Source of the DNA: Candidatus Omnitrophota bacterium
Lineage (GTDB): Bacteria > Hinthialibacterota > Hinthialibacteria > Hinthialibacterales > JAKPRU01
DNA: 64,000 bases
Assembly (NCBI GenBank): GCA_029570205.1
Contig: JAKQSI010000070.1
Location: forward strand, 1-64,000
Reading direction: 5' to 3'
The notes under the pieces are model-generated. The model made no database searches. It had not been told where the DNA came from and saw only the letters and a list, made by a program, of their open reading frames with translations. This document shows, piece after piece, positions 62,951-64,000 of this stretch. Each line of letters opens with the position of its first letter. Within the stretch, counting starts at the first letter, position 1. A program made the translations under genes and the position numbers.

Positions 62951-64000
62951 ATGAGAATGCCATTCCGTGAAATCCTTCGGGAACGGGTCCTCCTGGCCGA
63001 TGGAGCGATGGGCACAGAGCTTTACGCCCGGGGCTTCTTTGTCAATCGTTCGTATGATGAGTTAAACCTGACCTCGCCGGAAACCATCCTTGGGATTCAT
63101 GAGCAATATGTTGAGGCGGGAGCGGAGATTCTCACAACCAACACATTCGGGGCTAATCGAATCCTCCTGAGCGGCTTCGGCCTTGCGGATCGAACCGTGG
63201 AGATCAACCGGCGCGGTGTGGAGCTGGCAAAACAAGCCGCCGGGGATGCCGCGTATATCGCCGGAAGCATAGGGCCGATTCTGGAGAAATTCTACCGTGA
63301 AAATGATGAACAAGGCATCCGGGATGCCGTTCAGGAACAATCTTCCGCATTGATTGAAAACGGGGTGGATCTCATCCTTCTGGAGACATTTACCTCACCG
63401 GAACAGTTGGAGCAAGTTTATCGAGCTGTTCGAGCGACAAACGATGAGATTCCCATTATTCCGTCCGTTTCCCTGCGCATATTCGATGAATCCCAAAGTG
63501 TTTCGCCGGCACAGCTGGTGAAACGAGTCCGGGGGTGGGGATCACAGTTCCTGGGATTGAACTGCGGCGGTGGCCCGCCGGAAATGCTGGAAATCCTGCC
63601 TCTGGTGATCGGTGAAGCGGGGACCGATTTAAGAGTGTCGGTCATGCCGAACGCGGGCCTGCCCAAAAGCGTGGAGGGCCGGACCCTGTATCTCGCCTCG
63701 CCGGAATACATGGCGGAGTACACGCGCCGATTTGTGCAGATCGGCGCGGCGATTGTCGGCGGATGCTGCGGAACCACGCCCCGTATGATTAAGGAAATGC
63801 GCTCGTTCCTGCGATCCGTCCAGCCCGGCAAGACGGTCTCCATCACCATGTTGGAGACCAGGGACTCGGACCAATCCATGCCGGCGATTCCCCTGGAGGA
63901 ACGGACGGCGTTCGGGAAGATCCTCGGGAAGAAATTTGCGGTTTCCGTGGAGCTCGATCCCCCGAAAGGCATCGAGGCGGAAAAAGCGGTTCAGGGCGCA
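62951..64000 (+). CDS. Homocysteine S-methyltransferase / MTHFR bifunctional protein (partial)
   Basis: 350 codons to the right edge; the gene continues beyond the window. MRMPFREILRERVLLADGAM, then GTELYARG, opens a homocysteine-binding barrel (as in MetH-N, BHMT and YitJ). It has EILTTNTFGANRILL, GLNCGGGPPEM and the zinc ligands of AIVGGCCGTTPRMIKEM (C-C). The following FGKILGKKFAVSVELDPPKG is the start of a methylenetetrahydrofolate reductase domain, giving the YitJ-like bifunctional architecture used in methionine synthesis. Divergent from the DUF4838 gene across a 184-base gap. The MTHFR domain is only seen at its beginning. Confidence 0.92.
   Translation, partial: MRMPFREILRERVLLADGAMGTELYARGFFVNRSYDELNLTSPETILGIHEQYVEAGAEILTTNTFGANRILLSGFGLADRTVEINRRGVELAKQAAGDAAYIAGSIGPILEKFYRENDEQGIRDAVQEQSSALIENGVDLILLETFTSPEQLEQVYRAVRATNDEIPIIPSVSLRIFDESQSVSPAQLVKRVRGWGSQFLGLNCGGGPPEMLEILPLVIGEAGTDLRVSVMPNAGLPKSVEGRTLYLASPEYMAEYTRRFVQIGAAIVGGCCGTTPRMIKEMRSFLRSVQPGKTVSITMLETRDSDQSMPAIPLEERTAFGKILGKKFAVSVELDPPKGIEAEKAVQGA

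Overview
The window is a bacterial chromosome segment, moderately GC-rich by eye, densely coding but with intergenic gaps full of short palindromic repeats. The gene content resembles uncultured candidate phyla with large sugar-degrading genomes (Hydrogenedentota/Sumerlaeota-like, or PVC relatives). Pointers are tandem DUF1080 domains, DUF4091 and DUF4838 proteins, BNR sialidase-like proteins, a Tat-exported Gfo/Idh oxidoreductase, URO-D-family proteins and futalosine-route menaquinone synthesis (MqnE). The taxonomic placement is an inference and weak.

Layout. 1-2000: a 30-bp hairpin tandem array, then an ECF sigma factor and its zinc-finger/FecR anti-sigma partner. 2100-12400: MqnE, a HAD hydrolase, a DPBB-like lipoprotein, an O-antigen-ligase-like protein, an SDR epimerase with a zinc ribbon, a DUF4091-type protein carrying 30 Gly-X-Thr triplets, and a URO-D-like protein. 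12400-16400: an orphan Phd-like antitoxin, HicB with a frameshifted HicA, and a SpoIIE-type phosphatase with a STAS protein. 16400-23200: an HpaI-type aldolase and secreted glycan-acting proteins (GH42-like, double DUF1080, sialidase-like), plus a DUF4091 relic. 23300-26100: a BlaI repressor with an excellent operator/promoter, followed by a blaR1-like gene broken by three lesions. 26500-28500: an FG-GAP/VCBS secreted protein.

28500-38200 (minus strand) is the most intriguing part. Four different alkaline-phosphatase-superfamily (type I phosphodiesterase-like) proteins sit together with an APS kinase, two small ribbon-helix-helix-like proteins and a TMCO1/EMC3-like membrane protein. The APS kinase and both small proteins end in the same short C-terminal tail (R/K-x-L-x-x-LGY-I/L).

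38500-53100 is mostly housekeeping: a CtpA-type protease, the classical rpmH-rnpA-yidD-yidC-jag cluster, rubredoxin, a sialidase-like protein, a TPR lipoprotein, a hypoxanthine phosphoribosyltransferase, ruvC-ruvA, a TlpA-like thioredoxin, a Met8-type siroheme enzyme, a GlcF-like Fe-S protein and a bifunctional-nuclease-domain protein. 53100-62800 (minus strand) is a second secreted sugar-catabolism region: GH-like protein, MenC/NSAR-type enolase, HEAT-repeat lipoprotein, Gfo/Idh/MocA, DUF4838. The window ends inside a homocysteine methyltransferase/MTHFR gene.

A theme across the window is that small dispersed palindromes touch coding sequence. One adjoins and apparently seeded a 270-bp in-frame expansion, one extends an antitoxin, one supplies a stop codon, and others create spurious upstream extensions. 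Several decayed genes (hicA, blaR1, DUF4091 and beta-propeller relics) point to active gene loss, although sequencing error could explain single lesions.
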